Part shown: positions 1-7,408 of the stretch, in pieces | Position numbering within the stretch: position 1 is the first letter of the stretch | Layout of the letters: each line of letters starts with the position of its first letter | Assembly: GCA_031549925.1 (NCBI GenBank) | Contig: JAVBPA010000081.1 | Span: 1 to 10,358, forward strand | DNA from: JAVBPA01 sp031549925 | Lineage (GTDB): Bacteria; Bacillota; Clostridia; Oscillospirales; CAG-272 | Direction: 5' to 3' | Length of the DNA: 10,358 nt | Translations under genes and position numbers: made by a program | Notes under the pieces: generated by a model | Told to the model about the DNA's origin: nothing | What the model saw: only the letters and a program-made list of their open reading frames with translations | Databases searched by the model: none

Positions 1-1
1 T

Positions 2-1192
2 TATGAAACAGATAAATCATCATTTGACGAAAAAGCGCCCGAGAGCGGTGTATTGCTTGAATTGTTCGTAGGGGAAGGCGATGACGTTCCCTGTTTGGAT
101 CCTGTTTGCATTATCGGCGCGGCGGGAGAAGATATTTCATCCCTCATGCCGGAATCCGGTAAACCGGCAGCCGGTAAACCGGCAGAAGCTGAAACGAAAG
201 CTAACGAACCGGCAACCGCTGAAACGAAAGCTCCGGCGGCAGGAATTCCTGCGGAAGCTGAAAAAACAGCAGACAGCTCCGGTATAACAAGAATATCACC
301 CCGCGCTAAAAATTTAGCCGAAAAAACCGGAGCGGATATAAGCGCCGCGATTCCGACCGGCCCTATGGGACGTATAATCGAACGCGATATAAATACGGTG
401 CTTGACCGCGGTATAATTGTAAAAACGGCGGAAGCAATATCCTCCGAAACTCCGGCAGCCGCTTCTTCTCCAGCCCCTGCGAAATCCGCTTCCGCAGAAG
501 CTGAATATGAAGATGTTAAAATTCCAAATATCCGCCGCGTAATTGCAAAATCAATGCACATCTCGCTTTCAACAATGGCACAGCTTACGCTCAACTCGTC
601 ATTTGACGCTTCGCAAATACTTGCATACCGCGCTGAATTGAAAGAAAATGCCGAAAAACTCGGACTTCCGAATATTACTCTTAATGATATGGTATTGTAT
701 GCCGTCGCAAAGACTATTATCAGCCACCGTGATATGAACGCCCATTATCTTGAAGACAGCCAGACAATGCGTTATTTTAAATCATGTAATTTAGGTATAG
801 CTGTTGATACGGAACGCGGTCTTTTGGTTCCCACATTGTTCAATGCTGATTCCATGACTCTTGCTTCTCTCTCAAAAGCTGCTAAAAATATAATCAAAGA
901 CGCTCAAAACGGAACTATCAGCCCCGATTTGATTCGCGGAGCTTCGTTTACGGTTACTAATCTGGGGTCTCTCGGCGTTGAATCCTTTACTCCCGTAATT
1001 AATCCTCCCCAGACCGGAATACTCGGAGTTGATAATATTGTCTACCGCGTAAAAGAAGACGGAGGCACTTATCCAGCAATGGGACTTTCATTGACATTTG
1101 ATCACAGAGCGCTTGACGGTGCGCCCGCTGCCCGCTTCCTGCGTGATTTATGCGCTAATTTGGAGAATTTCAGCCTGCTGCTTGCAAAATAA
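2..1192 (+). CDS. 2-oxo acid dehydrogenase E2 component (dihydrolipoamide acyltransferase), 5'-truncated by window edge
   Basis: This is the core of a 2-oxo acid dehydrogenase complex, passing an acyl group from its lipoyl arm to coenzyme A. The frame is open through the left edge, so the true start lies outside; a TTG at 53 is internal to the lipoyl domain. Visible residues 1-5 read YETDK, the lipoyl attachment motif, with the lysine at codon 14-16. The domain closes with VGEGDDVP and CIIG. A Pro/Ala/Glu/Lys-rich flexible linker follows (about residues 50-95). Next is an E1/E3-binding domain (about 97-131, ISPRAKNLAEKTG to GRIIERDIN), a second linker, and the acyltransferase domain (about 169-396) with the catalytic DHRALDG (His368, Asp372). 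About 40 N-terminal residues are missing compared with single-lipoyl E2 proteins. E3 and E1 genes follow on the same strand. The acyl group (acetyl, branched-chain or from acetoin) is not determinable here. Confidence 0.95.
   Translation, partial: YETDKSSFDEKAPESGVLLELFVGEGDDVPCLDPVCIIGAAGEDISSLMPESGKPAAGKPAEAETKANEPATAETKAPAAGIPAEAEKTADSSGITRISPRAKNLAEKTGADISAAIPTGPMGRIIERDINTVLDRGIIVKTAEAISSETPAAASSPAPAKSASAEAEYEDVKIPNIRRVIAKSMHISLSTMAQLTLNSSFDASQILAYRAELKENAEKLGLPNITLNDMVLYAVAKTIISHRDMNAHYLEDSQTMRYFKSCNLGIAVDTERGLLVPTLFNADSMTLASLSKAAKNIIKDAQNGTISPDLIRGASFTVTNLGSLGVESFTPVINPPQTGILGVDNIVYRVKEDGGTYPAMGLSLTFDHRALDGAPAARFLRDLCANLENFSLLLAK
156..232 (+). repeat. Tandem in-frame repeats in the E2 linker
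   Basis: A perfect 15-bp direct repeat, ccggtaaaccggcag, occurs back to back at 156-170 and 171-185. A second 15-bp repeat, gctgaaacgaaagct, occurs at 188-202 and 218-232. All are in frame and encode GKPA and AETKA units of the flexible linker. Such low-complexity Ala/Pro/Lys/Glu linkers are usual in E2 proteins and give the lipoyl domain its reach. Units of this kind can expand or contract by slippage. Confidence 0.85.
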
Positions 1193-1215
1193 TTATTAAA
1201 TTTGCAGTCTAAAAG

Positions 1216-1264
1216 TTTATATATATAAATACCCGCAGGTTAATGGGTACTTAGGAATTTTTTT
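1216..1264 (+). terminator. Weak hairpin plus T-run between E2 and E3 genes (possible attenuating terminator)
   Basis: After the E2 stop there is a 14-bp AT palindrome (1216-1229). Next comes a 5-bp stem, TACCC (1230-1234) with GGGTA (1245-1249), and a run of seven T at 1258-1264. The stem is short and the T-run starts eight bases after it, so this is at best a partial terminator. The whole 153-bp gap (1193-1345) shows no other gene. It separates two genes that should be made together. Confidence 0.25.
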
Positions 1265-1334
1265 AGATTAGTTGCCGGATTGCCGTTTTATAAAAATTCC
1301 GAGTGGATTATTATATCATTATCCTGCGGTATAC

Positions 1335-1340
1335 AGAGGG
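1335..1340 (+). promoter_or_regulatory. Ribosome binding site fixing the start of the E3 gene
   Basis: The sequence agaggg lies five bases before the ATG at 1346. The open frame extends 22 codons further upstream to a TTG at 1280, but that extension (MPFYKNSEW...) is not lipoamide-dehydrogenase-like. The protein from 1346 begins MDKIYDLIILGGGPAG, as expected for the family. Confidence 0.7.
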
Positions 1341-1345
1341 TTTTT

Positions 1346-2716
1346 ATGGATAAAATATATGATCTGATAATATTGGGCGGAGGTCCTGCCGGATATAACG
1401 CTGCCGAACGCGCCGCTCACGCAGGACTTGCCACCCTCGTCATTGAAGGACGCGCTCTCGGCGGAGTTTGCCTGAACGAAGGCTGTATTCCGACTAAAAC
1501 GCTTCTTTATTCGGCAAAAATATTCGATTACGCAAAGCACGGCGAAAGCTACGGTGTAAAATTCTCATCACCGGAAATTGATCATCCGTTTGTTGTGGAA
1601 CGTAAAAATAAAGTTGTAAAAATGCTTGTCGGCGGAATCGGCGCTTCTCTTAAAAAAGCGGGCGTTGATGTCGTAAGCGAAAACGGTATTATAACCGGAA
1701 GAACAACAGGGGGCTTTACGGTAAAAACGGCTTCCGCTGAATATAAGGGAAAGCAATTGCTTATTTGCACCGGATCTTCCGCTTCCGTTCCTTCTATACC
1801 CGGACTCCGCGAAGCTGTTGCTTCCGGATTCGCCGTTACCAACCGCGAAATTCTCGATATGAAAAAAGTTCCCGCCGAACTTGTGGTTATAGGCGGAGGA
1901 GTTATCGGCCTTGAAATGGCTTCATATTTTAACTCGATAGGTTCGCGCGTAACCGTTATCGAAATGCTCGACCATATAGCCGGCCCGACTGACAGGGAAA
2001 TATCAAATATTCTCTACAAAAATTATTTAAAACGCGGTGTTAATTTTATTTTAGGTGCTAAAGTTACCTCTGTTGGGGAAAATTGCGTCAATTATGAACT
2101 CGGCGGCGAAGCTAAAAAAGCTAACGCTGATTCGGTTCTGGTTTCAATCGGCCGCCGCCCCGTTACACAGGGAATCGGTCTTGAAAGCATCGGAGTTTTG
2201 TGCGAACGCGGAGCTATTGTCACAAACGAAGAAATGCGCACGAATGTCGCCGGAGTTTGGGCTGCCGGAGATGTAAACGGAAAGTCAATGCTTGCTCATA
2301 CCGCTTACCGCGAAGGCGAAGTTGCCGTAAACAATATAGTAAACAAACGCGACAGAATCAATTACGCTTCTATTCCGGCTGTCATATATACAAATCCCGA
2401 AGTCGGAAGCGTCGGCGAAACAGAAGAAAGCGCAAAAGAAAAAGGTCTTAACGTGATAGTAAAGAGTGTTACTCTTAAAATGAGCGGACGTTATATTGCC
2501 GAAAACGAAGGCGGCGACGGTATTGTAAAAATCATCGCCGGTGCCGAACACAAGAATATACTGGGCGTGCATATGATAGGCAGTTACGCTTCCGAGATAA
2601 TATTCGGCTGCGCTATAATGGTTGAGCGTGAAATGCGTGCGTCCGATGTCTGCAAATTCGTATTCCCCCATCCCACTGTAGGGGAAGTAATCCGCGAGGC
2701 AATGTTCAGCATATAA
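1346..2716 (+). CDS. lpdA: Dihydrolipoyl dehydrogenase (E3)
   Basis: A flavoprotein that reoxidises the dihydrolipoyl arm of E2 and passes the electrons through FAD to NAD+. The 456-residue length is normal for the family. The N-terminal FAD-binding fold is seen in LIILGGGPAG (8-16). The redox-active disulfide motif is GGVCLNEGCIPTKTL, with Cys42 and Cys47. The NAD-binding fold reads VVIGGGVIGLEMA. A second FAD contact is WAAGDVNGKSMLAHTA. The C-terminal dimerisation domain carries the catalytic pair in HPTVGE (His442, Glu447). The start at 1346 is chosen from the agaggg site and the standard N-terminus. It lies between E2 and the fused E1, so it most likely serves this complex, although E3 proteins can be shared. 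A 12-bp palindrome, aattccggaatt (2715-2726), overlaps the stop and precedes a T-run, but it has no room for a loop. Confidence 0.97.
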   Translation: MDKIYDLIILGGGPAGYNAAERAAHAGLATLVIEGRALGGVCLNEGCIPTKTLLYSAKIFDYAKHGESYGVKFSSPEIDHPFVVERKNKVVKMLVGGIGASLKKAGVDVVSENGIITGRTTGGFTVKTASAEYKGKQLLICTGSSASVPSIPGLREAVASGFAVTNREILDMKKVPAELVVIGGGVIGLEMASYFNSIGSRVTVIEMLDHIAGPTDREISNILYKNYLKRGVNFILGAKVTSVGENCVNYELGGEAKKANADSVLVSIGRRPVTQGIGLESIGVLCERGAIVTNEEMRTNVAGVWAAGDVNGKSMLAHTAYREGEVAVNNIVNKRDRINYASIPAVIYTNPEVGSVGETEESAKEKGLNVIVKSVTLKMSGRYIAENEGGDGIVKIIAGAEHKNILGVHMIGSYASEIIFGCAIMVEREMRASDVCKFVFPHPTVGEVIREAMFSI

Positions 2717-2799
2717 TTCCGGAATTTTTTGTCAAACTGATTTTTTTCGTAATATAAAAAACTATTAAACTTTTGCTTTGAAACTCACAAAACATATAA

Positions 2800-2814
2800 A
2801 CATTTTAAAAATGT
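2800..2814. promoter_or_regulatory. 7-1-7 inverted repeat upstream of the E1 gene (possible operator)
   Basis: The sequence acatttt-a-aaaatgt is a perfect inverted repeat 48 bp before the E1 start. It lies in the 145-bp gap between the E3 and E1 genes. No well-spaced -35/-10 pair is visible beside it: a TTGAAA at 2778 and a TATAAA at 2795 are only 11 bp apart. It could be an operator, but short AT palindromes arise often by chance in such sequence. Confidence 0.2.
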
Positions 2815-2861
2815 AAAAATCGGCTGTTTTGATATACATTATTTATTAAGGAGAAATATAA

Positions 2862-5348
2862 ATGCCAAAGTCACAATACGTTGATCCCGGTAAGGTCTTT
2901 GAAAGCTCTTTTATTGATTTTAATTCAATACCCGTAAACCAGTATAATAAGACACTGGAAGAAGAAAAAGCCCTTTATACAAAGGACGACATGCTGCGTA
3001 TATACCACGATATGCGTACAATCCGCGAATTTGAAACAATGCTGAACGAAGTTAAAATCAAAAACGCTTACAACGGAGTTGAATACAACAATCCCGGCCC
3101 CGCGCACCTCTCTATCGGGCAGGAAGCTTCCGCTGTCGGCGAAGCGTACAGCCTTGATATGAACGACCTTACGTTCGGTTCTCACCGCAGCCACGGCGAA
3201 ATTTTAGCAAAAGGCTTATCATCTATCCACAAACTCGGCGACGATGAACTTTATGCTATAATGAAAGAATTCCTCGGCGGTTCGGTTTTGTCTGTAGTTG
3301 AAAAGCATTACGGCGGAAACGGAAATATAAAAACCCTTGCCCAAAACTTCCTGCTTTACGGCGCGCTGGCTGAAATATTCGCGCGTACAACAGGCTTTAA
3401 CAGAGGACTCGGCGGTTCAATGCACGCTTTCTTTATTCCGTTCGGATTAATGCCTAACAATGCTATAGTCGGCGGAAGTGCGCCTACGGCTCTCGGCGCG
3501 GCTCTTTACAAGAGATCAAACCATAAACCCGGTATTGTTATCGCAAACTTTGGTGACGGCGCCTGCGGAAGAGGTTCGGTTCTCGAATCCTTCAACTTCG
3601 CTTCAATGGATCAGATAACCAAGCTTTGGGGCATGGACGGCAAATATTCCGACGCCGGTATGCCGATATTGTTTAATATTTTTGATAACTTCTACGGAAT
3701 GGGCGGACAGACAAGAGGCGAAACAATGGGCTTTGATTTGGCGGCTCGCCTCGGCGCAGGCTTTAATCCCGATATGATGCACACCGAACGTGTCAACGGT
3801 TATGACCCGCTTGCGGTTATAGACGCTGTCACACGCAAAAAGGAACTTTTACTCGCGGGCAAGGGACCGGCAATGCTTGACGTTGTCACCTACCGTGTAT
3901 CCGGACACTCACCCTCCGACTCTTCGACATACCGCACGGAAGACGAAATCACCGCTTGGAAATCAGCCGACCCGATTCCCGCATACGCGCAGAAATTGAT
4001 TCTCGGCGGAATTGCTACCTCCGATGAAATAGCGGCTATCGACGAAATGATTATCGGACGTATGACCGAAATAATGAAGCTCTCCATCAATGACGATATA
4101 TCTCCTAGAATGGATCTTGACCGCGACCCCGACGCTATCGCTTCCATCATGTTCTCAAATCAAAAAGTAAAGAGTTTTGATACAACGCGTGAAGCCGATA
4201 TGCTCGTTCCCCGCGAAGAACATCCCCGTGTAAAAGAAATTTCCGGAAAAGTCCGCTTCTCTGTCGATGCCGACGGAAAAGCCGTTCCGAAAATGAAGCA
4301 GTATAACATCCGCGACGGACTTATTGAGCCTATCATTGATAAATATTACGATGACCCGACACTTATCGCTTACGGCGAGGATAACAGAGACTGGGGCGGA
4401 GCGTTCGGAGTTTACAAAAAAATCACGGAAGCCACACCCTATCACCGTTTCTTTAACTCCCCGATATCGGAAGCTGCTATCATCGGCAGCGCGGTCGGTT
4501 ACGCAATGTGCGGAGGCCGTGTTATTGTTGAATTGATGTACGCCGATTTTATCGGCTGCGCAGGCGATGAAATATTCAATCAGATGGCAAAATGGCAGTC
4601 GATGTCGGCAGGTATTTTAAAAATGCCGATAGTTCTCCGCGTTTCCGTCGGTTCTAAATACGGCGCACAGCATTCACAGGACTGGACAGCTCTGACAGCC
4701 CACATACCGGGACTCAAGGTTGTTTTCCCCGTAACTCCTGCGGACGCAAAAGGACTTATGACCGCGGCGCTTGAGGGAACAGATCCGGTTGTATTCTTTG
4801 AATCCCAGCGTATATATGACAAAGGCGAGGACTTTATGGCAGGCGGAGTTCCTGAAGGATACTATGAAATAGAAATGGGAGACCCGGATATTAAACGCGC
4901 GGGAAAAGATATTACCATACTGACAATAGGCGCAACCTTATACCGTGCCCTGGAAGCCGCAAAAACACTCGACGAAAAATACGGAATATCCGCCGAAATA
5001 ATCGACGCACGTTCAATCGTTCCGTTTGATTATACAAAGGTTGTGGAATCCGTTAAGAAAACCGGCCGTATTTTAATTGTGGGCGACGCGGTGGAACGCA
5101 ATTCTGTTATGCGTGATATGGCGGCAAACATTACGGAATTCGCTTTCGATTACCTTGACGCACCGCCCGTAGCTCTCGGAAGCCGTAACTGGATAACTCC
5201 GGCTTATGAGCTTGAAACGCACTTCTTCCCGTATCCGGACGCGATAATCGACGCTATCCACGAAAAAATCCTTCCGATACCCGGATATGTCGCAACTCAC
5301 AATTTCAGCGATATAGAAAAAATGAACCGTTCCAAAAAAGGCGTATAA
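2862..5348 (+). CDS. Fused 2-oxo acid dehydrogenase E1 alpha-beta, thiamine-diphosphate dependent
   Basis: This enzyme decarboxylates a 2-oxo acid (or cleaves acetoin) on thiamine diphosphate and reductively acylates the E2 lipoyl group. Residues 1 to about 435 are E1 alpha: HLSIGQEA (82-89), GFNRGLGGSMH (178-188), the cofactor motif from GDGA (231) to DNFYGMGG (275-282), and the loop GHSPSDSSTYR (348-358). A linker leads to E1 beta (about 480-828): YGEDNRDWGG (504-513), NSPISEAAIIG (532-542), ELMYADF (557-563) and the active-site-like AQHSQDW (602-608). Most relatives encode alpha and beta separately or as fusions nearer 650-700 residues. The extra length lies largely in an insert around 115-172 and a longer stretch inside the cofactor motif. 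The start is supported by aaggag (2848-2853), eight bases upstream. The frame is continuous, so this is a true fusion. Substrate is unassigned. Confidence 0.93.
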   Translation: MPKSQYVDPGKVFESSFIDFNSIPVNQYNKTLEEEKALYTKDDMLRIYHDMRTIREFETMLNEVKIKNAYNGVEYNNPGPAHLSIGQEASAVGEAYSLDMNDLTFGSHRSHGEILAKGLSSIHKLGDDELYAIMKEFLGGSVLSVVEKHYGGNGNIKTLAQNFLLYGALAEIFARTTGFNRGLGGSMHAFFIPFGLMPNNAIVGGSAPTALGAALYKRSNHKPGIVIANFGDGACGRGSVLESFNFASMDQITKLWGMDGKYSDAGMPILFNIFDNFYGMGGQTRGETMGFDLAARLGAGFNPDMMHTERVNGYDPLAVIDAVTRKKELLLAGKGPAMLDVVTYRVSGHSPSDSSTYRTEDEITAWKSADPIPAYAQKLILGGIATSDEIAAIDEMIIGRMTEIMKLSINDDISPRMDLDRDPDAIASIMFSNQKVKSFDTTREADMLVPREEHPRVKEISGKVRFSVDADGKAVPKMKQYNIRDGLIEPIIDKYYDDPTLIAYGEDNRDWGGAFGVYKKITEATPYHRFFNSPISEAAIIGSAVGYAMCGGRVIVELMYADFIGCAGDEIFNQMAKWQSMSAGILKMPIVLRVSVGSKYGAQHSQDWTALTAHIPGLKVVFPVTPADAKGLMTAALEGTDPVVFFESQRIYDKGEDFMAGGVPEGYYEIEMGDPDIKRAGKDITILTIGATLYRALEAAKTLDEKYGISAEIIDARSIVPFDYTKVVESVKKTGRILIVGDAVERNSVMRDMAANITEFAFDYLDAPPVALGSRNWITPAYELETHFFPYPDAIIDAIHEKILPIPGYVATHNFSDIEKMNRSKKGV

Positions 5349-5357
5349 TAACAACAG

Positions 5358-5517
5358 ACTTCCTGCGAAATCAAAAATTCAGGATAAAATGGGGCTTTAA
5401 CACCCCCGGTATTTGAAATCAGGGTGTGTCCAATGCGGGGTGTGAAGCCCTTTGTACGTTAAATATCACGGTGTACCCAATGGGCAAACCCTACAAAGTA
5501 TTGATTTTGCAAGAGGT
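5358..5517. repeat. 160-bp intergenic element with terminal inverted repeats and multibranched fold
   Basis: The ends, 5358-5374 and 5501-5517, are 17-base inverted repeats: 14 Watson-Crick pairs, two G-U pairs and one mismatch if read as RNA. Inside, ggggctt...aagccc (from 5392 to 5450) extends through cacccc/ggggtg to a 14-bp stem with one bulge and one G-U pair. A second arm pairs tttgta (5451-5456) with tacaaa (5492-5497). Two related half-units, 5419-5435 and 5466-5482, match at 14 of 17 positions. The right 52 bases recur at 8799-8850. It could be a miniature inverted-repeat mobile element, or a structured RNA at the 3' end of the dehydrogenase transcript. No protein is encoded. The class is not one I can name. 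Confidence 0.6.
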
Positions 5518-5525
5518 TTTATCTA

Positions 5526-5555
5526 AAAAGAACTACGTTCAATCGTAGTTCTTTT
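5526..5555. terminator. Convergent intrinsic terminator between E1 and deacetylase genes
   Basis: A perfect 12-bp stem, aaaagaactacg (5526-5537) with cgtagttctttt (5544-5555), has a 6-base loop. The A/T ends of the stem give a short U-run on either strand, suiting the two convergent genes. It lies 177 bp after the E1 stop and 75 bp beyond the deacetylase stop. Confidence 0.75.
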
Positions 5556-5630
5556 AGGTGTATAGGAGACAGATGTAATTTATTTTCCGAAATTTTAAAT
5601 GATTGGTGCATTTCAAAATGCCGGAACGCT

Positions 5631-6362
5631 TTAGTTTAAAATTTCATAAAAGTTTATAAACGATACAAAATCTCCTATATTTCCCCTGTAACCCCGTGGT
5701 ATGCCTGTGCGAGGAAGCGTAAATTTTTTGTGACTGTTATATATGTTAGGCGTTCGTGTCGTGACGGCGCAGGCATACTCCTTTTTTACTTCTTTTATGA
5801 TTTCGGCGGAATATTTTCCTTCCGGATATGATAACGCATAAACCGGTTTTCCTGTTATTTTTTCAATTTGTTTTTTGGAATTTACAAGCTCGTTTTTTAA
5901 ATCTTCCGATAAAAATGTATCAAGCGTTTTATGCGTAGTTCCATGGCTTTGGATTGATATTAATCCTTCATTTGACATTTCAAGCAGTTGATCTGATGTG
6001 AGATATCCCTCCTTGTCTATAAAAGCGGACGGGATAAATATTGTGGCTTTTATATTGTATTTTCGCAGGATGGGATAAGCGGCGGTATAATTATCTACGT
6101 AACCGTCGTCGAATGTTATATATACATCAGATTTTTCATTTAAAAAACCGCACTCTATATTTTTTTGCGAAAAATATAAGATAAGATTTTCAAATTCCGA
6201 AACTGTTATGCTTAAATCAGTATAATTTTCGTTTATAGGTATATCGGAAACTGAGTGAAGCATTATTATATTTTTGGGACGCATAAAAAATCCCGATAGA
6301 ATCAATCCGGAAAATATAAAAATAATAAATAAAAGAAGTATCAATTTGTATTTGTTTTTCAT
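5631..6362 (-). CDS. Membrane-anchored polysaccharide deacetylase (NodB / carbohydrate esterase 4 family)
   Basis: A predicted metal-dependent hydrolase that removes acetyl groups from N-acetylated sugars in cell-wall or exported polysaccharide, acting outside the membrane. The 243-residue protein begins with a basic stretch and a hydrophobic segment (about 7-26). No lipobox cysteine is present, so it is either a signal peptide or an N-terminal anchor. NodB motifs follow: TFDDGY (83-88, Asp85/Asp86), SHGTTH (139-144, metal-ligand His140 and His144), SYPEGKYS (178-185) and LPRTGIPRG (216-224). It is a short, single-domain member. The gene is divergent from lplA and more AT-rich than the dehydrogenase genes. 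No convincing Shine-Dalgarno site precedes the ATG. The substrate (peptidoglycan, poly-N-acetylglucosamine or another glycan) is unknown, and no glycan synthesis genes are adjacent. Confidence 0.9.
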   Translation of the reverse strand: MKNKYKLILLLFIIFIFSGLILSGFFMRPKNIIMLHSVSDIPINENYTDLSITVSEFENLILYFSQKNIECGFLNEKSDVYITFDDGYVDNYTAAYPILRKYNIKATIFIPSAFIDKEGYLTSDQLLEMSNEGLISIQSHGTTHKTLDTFLSEDLKNELVNSKKQIEKITGKPVYALSYPEGKYSAEIIKEVKKEYACAVTTRTPNIYNSHKKFTLPRTGIPRGYRGNIGDFVSFINFYEILN

Positions 6363-6374
6363 ATGTTATATAAA
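6346..6374 (+). promoter_or_regulatory. Possible promoter for lplA overlapping the deacetylase start
   Basis: TTGTAT (6346-6351) and TATAAA (6369-6374) are separated by 17 bp, just before the lplA start at 6394. The -10 box matches five of six consensus positions but the -35 box only three. The predicted leader would be about a dozen bases. It overlaps the first codons of the divergent deacetylase, so the two genes may be expressed in competition. Confidence 0.3.
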
Positions 6375-6393
6375 GAATTAAAAAGAAAATTAA

Positions 6394-7356
6394 ATGAAAT
6401 ATATAAGAAATTATTCAACTGAACCATATTTTAATCTCGCGGCGGAGGAATATCTGCTTGACGGAGATGAAAGCAATATATTTATGCTTTGGCAGAACAG
6501 TCCGGCTGTAATTATCGGACGCAATCAAAACACTTATTCTGAGGTTAACGCGGCTTTTGCCGCTGATAATAATATAAAGGTTGTACGCCGTTTGACCGGA
6601 GGCGGCGCGGTTTACCACGATTTGGGAAATGTAAATTTTACATTTATCACCGATGAGTCCGGCGGCGGTGTTCTTGATTTCGCGCGTTTTTGCCGTCCGA
6701 TAATTGAGACTCTTAATTCGCTCGGTGCAAAAGCTGAGCTTTCCGGACGCAATGACATTATAATCGACGGCAAAAAAGTTTCGGGGAACGCGCAGTGCGT
6801 CCGCAACAAAAAGATTATTCATCACGGTACATTGCTTTTTTGCAGTGATTTGACCGTCGTCGGCAGTGTCCTTTCGGTAAACAGGAAAAAGCTTGAATCA
6901 AAGGGTATAAAAAGTGTAGCCTCAAGAGTGGCTAATATAAATGATTATATCAATTATCAGCTTTCTGTCAATGAATTTATCGATTATATATATAATTATA
7001 TCGGCGGGGAGCTGTCACTTTTTTCAAACAGCCAAAAAAATGAAATTCAAGCGCTAGCCGATACTAAATATTCAACATGGGAATGGAATTGGGGACAGTC
7101 GAAAAAATTTGAGGGAACGGCTGACGGACGCTTTGATTGGGGCGGTATAGAAATTGGATATACGCTTGAGGGCGGTTTTATAAAAGATATAAAAATATGC
7201 GGTGATTTTTTCGGAATCGGAGTTATAACGGAATATGAAAAATCTTTTATCGGATGCAAATTTACACCGGACGGGTTGAAGGAACCTCTGCTTACGGTTA
7301 ATAATTATATAACCGGCGCAAAAGCGAAGGATATCTCGGATATTCTCTTTATTTAA
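6394..7356 (+). CDS. lplA: Lipoate-protein ligase A
   Basis: Activates free lipoate with ATP and attaches it to the lysine of lipoyl domains, here most plausibly the E2 encoded upstream (lysine at 14-16). The 320-residue protein has the two-part layout of LplA. The catalytic domain has EPYFNLAAEEYLL (10-22), the lipoyl-AMP-binding RRLTGGGAVYHD (65-76), SGRNDIIIDGKKVSGNAQ with the expected lysine at 128, and HHGTLLF (143-149). The accessory C-terminal domain (about 225-320) includes TWEWNWGQSKKFEG. The N-terminus aligns with LplA starts, so ATG 6394 is chosen although only a poor purine stretch (aaaagaaaat) precedes it. No lipoate-synthesis gene (lipA, lipB) is in the window, consistent with scavenging but not proof of it. 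No terminator hairpin follows the stop. Confidence 0.95.
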   Translation: MKYIRNYSTEPYFNLAAEEYLLDGDESNIFMLWQNSPAVIIGRNQNTYSEVNAAFAADNNIKVVRRLTGGGAVYHDLGNVNFTFITDESGGGVLDFARFCRPIIETLNSLGAKAELSGRNDIIIDGKKVSGNAQCVRNKKIIHHGTLLFCSDLTVVGSVLSVNRKKLESKGIKSVASRVANINDYINYQLSVNEFIDYIYNYIGGELSLFSNSQKNEIQALADTKYSTWEWNWGQSKKFEGTADGRFDWGGIEIGYTLEGGFIKDIKICGDFFGIGVITEYEKSFIGCKFTPDGLKEPLLTVNNYITGAKAKDISDILFI

Positions 7357-7408
7357 AATATGATTTTATATAAATAATTATAATATGTAAATTTTTGACA
7401 AAATGTTA

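Noticed and set aside
53..55. TTG as the start codon of the E2 gene
   Set aside because: The frame stays open to the window edge, and the residues before it (YETDK...) are the conserved lipoyl attachment motif, so the gene starts upstream.
1..594. Long Ala/Ser-rich open frame on the - strand opposite the E2 linker
   Set aside because: It is the antisense shadow of a repetitive linker region. The + strand frame has clear lipoyl, binding and catalytic domain motifs, while the - strand product is low-complexity without a domain or ribosome binding site.
1280..1345. 22-codon upstream extension of dihydrolipoyl dehydrogenase from a TTG
   Set aside because: The extension does not resemble the family N-terminus, and a good ribosome binding site lies directly before ATG 1346.
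2715..2726. aattccggaatt plus T-run as a terminator for the E3 gene
   Set aside because: The palindrome has no central loop. Opening one leaves a stem of about four bp, too weak for termination.
4155..4300. E1 alpha/beta fusion as an assembly or frameshift artefact
   Set aside because: The frame runs uninterrupted through the linker with normal codon use and no stop or start signal at the junction. A sequencing error joining two genes would need to remove a stop and an intergenic gap in frame.
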